A stretch of DNA of 64,000 nucleotides from contig NZ_FNDE01000014.1 in NCBI RefSeq assembly GCF_900099925.1, positions 1-64,000 of the forward strand, in the 5' to 3' direction. A program made the position numbers and the translations under genes. The notes below the pieces were generated by a model. That model did no database searches, was not told the DNA's origin, and saw only the letters and a program-made list of their open reading frames with translations. Positions 62,825-64,000 of this stretch are shown in pieces. The stretch is from Aneurinibacillus thermoaerophilus. GTDB taxonomy: Bacteria > Bacillota > Bacilli > Aneurinibacillales > Aneurinibacillaceae. Position 1 is the stretch's first letter, and the number at the start of each line of letters is the position of its first letter.

Positions 62825-62943
62825 ATCTTATCTTTCAGAATGAAACGGTTCATCCTGCAGGAATTAGCACCTTGCTTTTTTCAACGTAAAAGCAGGTTGC
62901 CGGGCTTCATTGGGCCAGTCCCTCAGCCTTCTCGTGATAAGAT
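62825..62943 (-). promoter_or_regulatory. SAM-I (S-box) riboswitch of the methionine salvage operon
   Basis: The aptamer reads on the minus strand TCTTATCACGAGAAGGCTGA, then GGGACTGGCCCAATGAAGCC, CGGCAACCTGC, GGTGCTAATTCCTGCAGGA and closes with GATAAGA (P1, 62826-62832 with 62936-62942). The terminator hairpin at 62771-62795 follows. High SAM should stop mtnWXBD transcription. Confidence 0.96.
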
Positions 62944-63003
62944 GACTCAATTCAATTGTCTGTGTCTAATAATAATTGTAAATTGTCAGTATGTCAATAG
63001 GTT

Positions 63004-63999
63004 TTATTCTTCTTCCCCCTGGTGGTGACAAAAAGCGTGCACTAGCTTGTTGAGATGTTCAAGTTGGTTGGCGTATTCCAGTATTTCCGCTACCACCGGG
63101 AAAAGATGGCGCCACTGTCCGTCGTCTTCTTTTTGCGGTGTGCTTTTTACTTCAGGATATAATGCCATAAATTCATGCAGTAGCAGGTTGTTTTTCTCGA
63201 TAACTTCTATTGGCAAGTGCCAATCTTCCCGCGGTTTTAAAATCCCGTCGTATGTCATCAGGATATTTTTATGGCATTCTGTCAGCGCCTCCAGCTGGTT
63301 TTGAATCAGTGGGAACAAATGGTGACCAGGCTTAAAAGAGGAATAGATATGACGCTCGAATGTACGCAGCATATCCATTTCTTTATATAACACGGTAATC
63401 ATTTGTTTGAGAATTACCCGTCTTTTTTGGCTGGAGTATGTGACTTTTCTTAGCTTTGTAACTTCCTCCGTGTACAAGTCATAAAGCTGTTCAATGTTCT
63501 TAAAGCCTTTTTTAATTTTTTCTTTTTCCTCCCGAAAAGCTTTCTCTTCCATTTCGTTATGAATGAGCGTTCGCATGAGCACGGAGAATTTTTCTCCGGT
63601 TTCGGAAATTTCCTTAAACAGTTTTCGCTCATAGTGTGGCGGAATGAAGAGCGCATTGACCAGCGCCGCGGAGAAAATGCCAACAATAGTAAGCAAAAAG
63701 CGGTTGCTGGCGAAATACAGATAATTTCCGCTTGACGTTTCCATTACGGCGATAACCGTAAGTACGCTTAAAACCAAGCTGCTTTCCAGTTTCAGATGAA
63801 GGTTAATCATGATGACCAGCATGACGACGATTCCAACGATCAAAGGTTCCGCTCCAAGAAAATATGTCGCCGTTACTCCGAGCGCCGCTCCGATGATGTT
63901 GGCCTCCATCTGTTCTTTTAGATGTTTCAGCGTGCGGTACACGGTTGGTTGAATGCTTAATGTAGCAGCGATGGCCGCAAAAATGGGAGGTTCTAGGTT
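63004..63999 (-). CDS. Aromatic-acid-exporter-type (FUSC/ArAE) membrane protein, N-terminus cut by the window
   Basis: The frame is open to the right edge and runs from NLEPPIFAAIAATLSIQPTV, an FUSC-family start region, to the stop at 63004, giving at least 331 residues. About four to six membrane segments occupy the first 110 residues and a soluble helical domain the rest (DLYTEEVTKLRKVTYSSQKR, in part), as in YqjA-type (DUF939) proteins. The true start lies beyond 64000; an internal GTG at 63942 is inside the conserved domain and is not the start. Substrate unknown. Confidence 0.82.
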   Translation of the reverse strand, partial: NLEPPIFAAIAATLSIQPTVYRTLKHLKEQMEANIIGAALGVTATYFLGAEPLIVGIVVMLVIMINLHLKLESSLVLSVLTVIAVMETSSGNYLYFASNRFLLTIVGIFSAALVNALFIPPHYERKLFKEISETGEKFSVLMRTLIHNEMEEKAFREEKEKIKKGFKNIEQLYDLYTEEVTKLRKVTYSSQKRRVILKQMITVLYKEMDMLRTFERHIYSSFKPGHHLFPLIQNQLEALTECHKNILMTYDGILKPREDWHLPIEVIEKNNLLLHEFMALYPEVKSTPQKEDDGQWRHLFPVVAEILEYANQLEHLNKLVHAFCHHQGEEE

Positions 64000-64000
64000 G

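Noticed and set aside
1-64000. tRNA, rRNA and CRISPR arrays
   Set aside because: I saw no cloverleaf-like sequences, rRNA blocks or regularly spaced repeats; a covariance-model scan would be needed to be certain.

Overview
The window looks like chromosomal DNA of an aerobic, endospore-forming Gram-positive bacterium of the Bacillales, most likely Paenibacillaceae and Aneurinibacillus-like. The evidence is a GerA-type germinant-receptor operon, two S-box (SAM-I) riboswitches, AGGAGG-type ribosome sites throughout, and Bacillus-style gene pairs (yfhP next to mutY, ygaC next to ygaD). The genus is inference; the class of organism is well supported.

Positions 1-7.7 kb form a low-GC accessory region. 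It starts with the right end of an IS21-family element, then a small membrane protein, a LysE-type exporter, an IS3-family remnant, a compact restriction-modification pair with overlapping genes, two SAM-dependent methyltransferases (one fused to a MerR DNA-binding domain), a proline dehydrogenase fragment and a GNAT acetyltransferase. Two imperfect direct repeats of about 65 bp (471-536 and 6901-6962) bracket most of it. From 7.9 to 11.7 kb there is an orphan Spo0B-type sensor kinase, a gene-poor stretch, a secreted SH3b protein, a probable broken small gene and a GDSL-type esterase.

From 12 to 31 kb the region is metabolic: a type III CoA-transferase with an acyl-CoA dehydrogenase, an amino acid permease, phosphatidylserine synthase, an ArsB/NhaD transporter, glycerate kinase, the gerA-type operon (with a candidate 35-residue membrane peptide in front), an amidase remnant, and a GABA catabolic cluster. 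That cluster has a sigma-54 activator, an aldehyde dehydrogenase and gabT, with a textbook -24/-12 promoter and two upstream dyads 22 bp apart.

From 31 to 41 kb there is a MacAB/YknXYZ-type efflux operon behind a 15-bp-arm palindrome. It is followed by a SAM-riboswitch-controlled sulfate assimilation operon: siroheme methyltransferase, sulfite reductase, a DUF3906-like protein, CysP permease, CysH, Sat and CysC. From 41 to 59 kb come mixed housekeeping and envelope genes: two copper-amine-oxidase-N (stalk) domain proteins, a MATE pump, azoreductase, YneF, YfhP, MutY, glycolate oxidase GlcD/GlcF, an MFS exporter, a Bax-inhibitor-like protein, MnSOD, NtdP/YgaC and the ABC exporter YgaD. The end of the window holds the methionine salvage operon mtnW-X-B-D behind a second SAM riboswitch, and a truncated aromatic-acid-exporter-type membrane protein.

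The most striking unexplained structure is the leader of the MFS exporter gene (about 52,990-53,270, minus strand). It contains a promoter, a tiny upstream reading frame, and four segments that can fold either as 1:2 plus a 3:4 terminator or as a 2:3 antiterminator. This is the architecture of an antibiotic- or translation-sensing attenuator.
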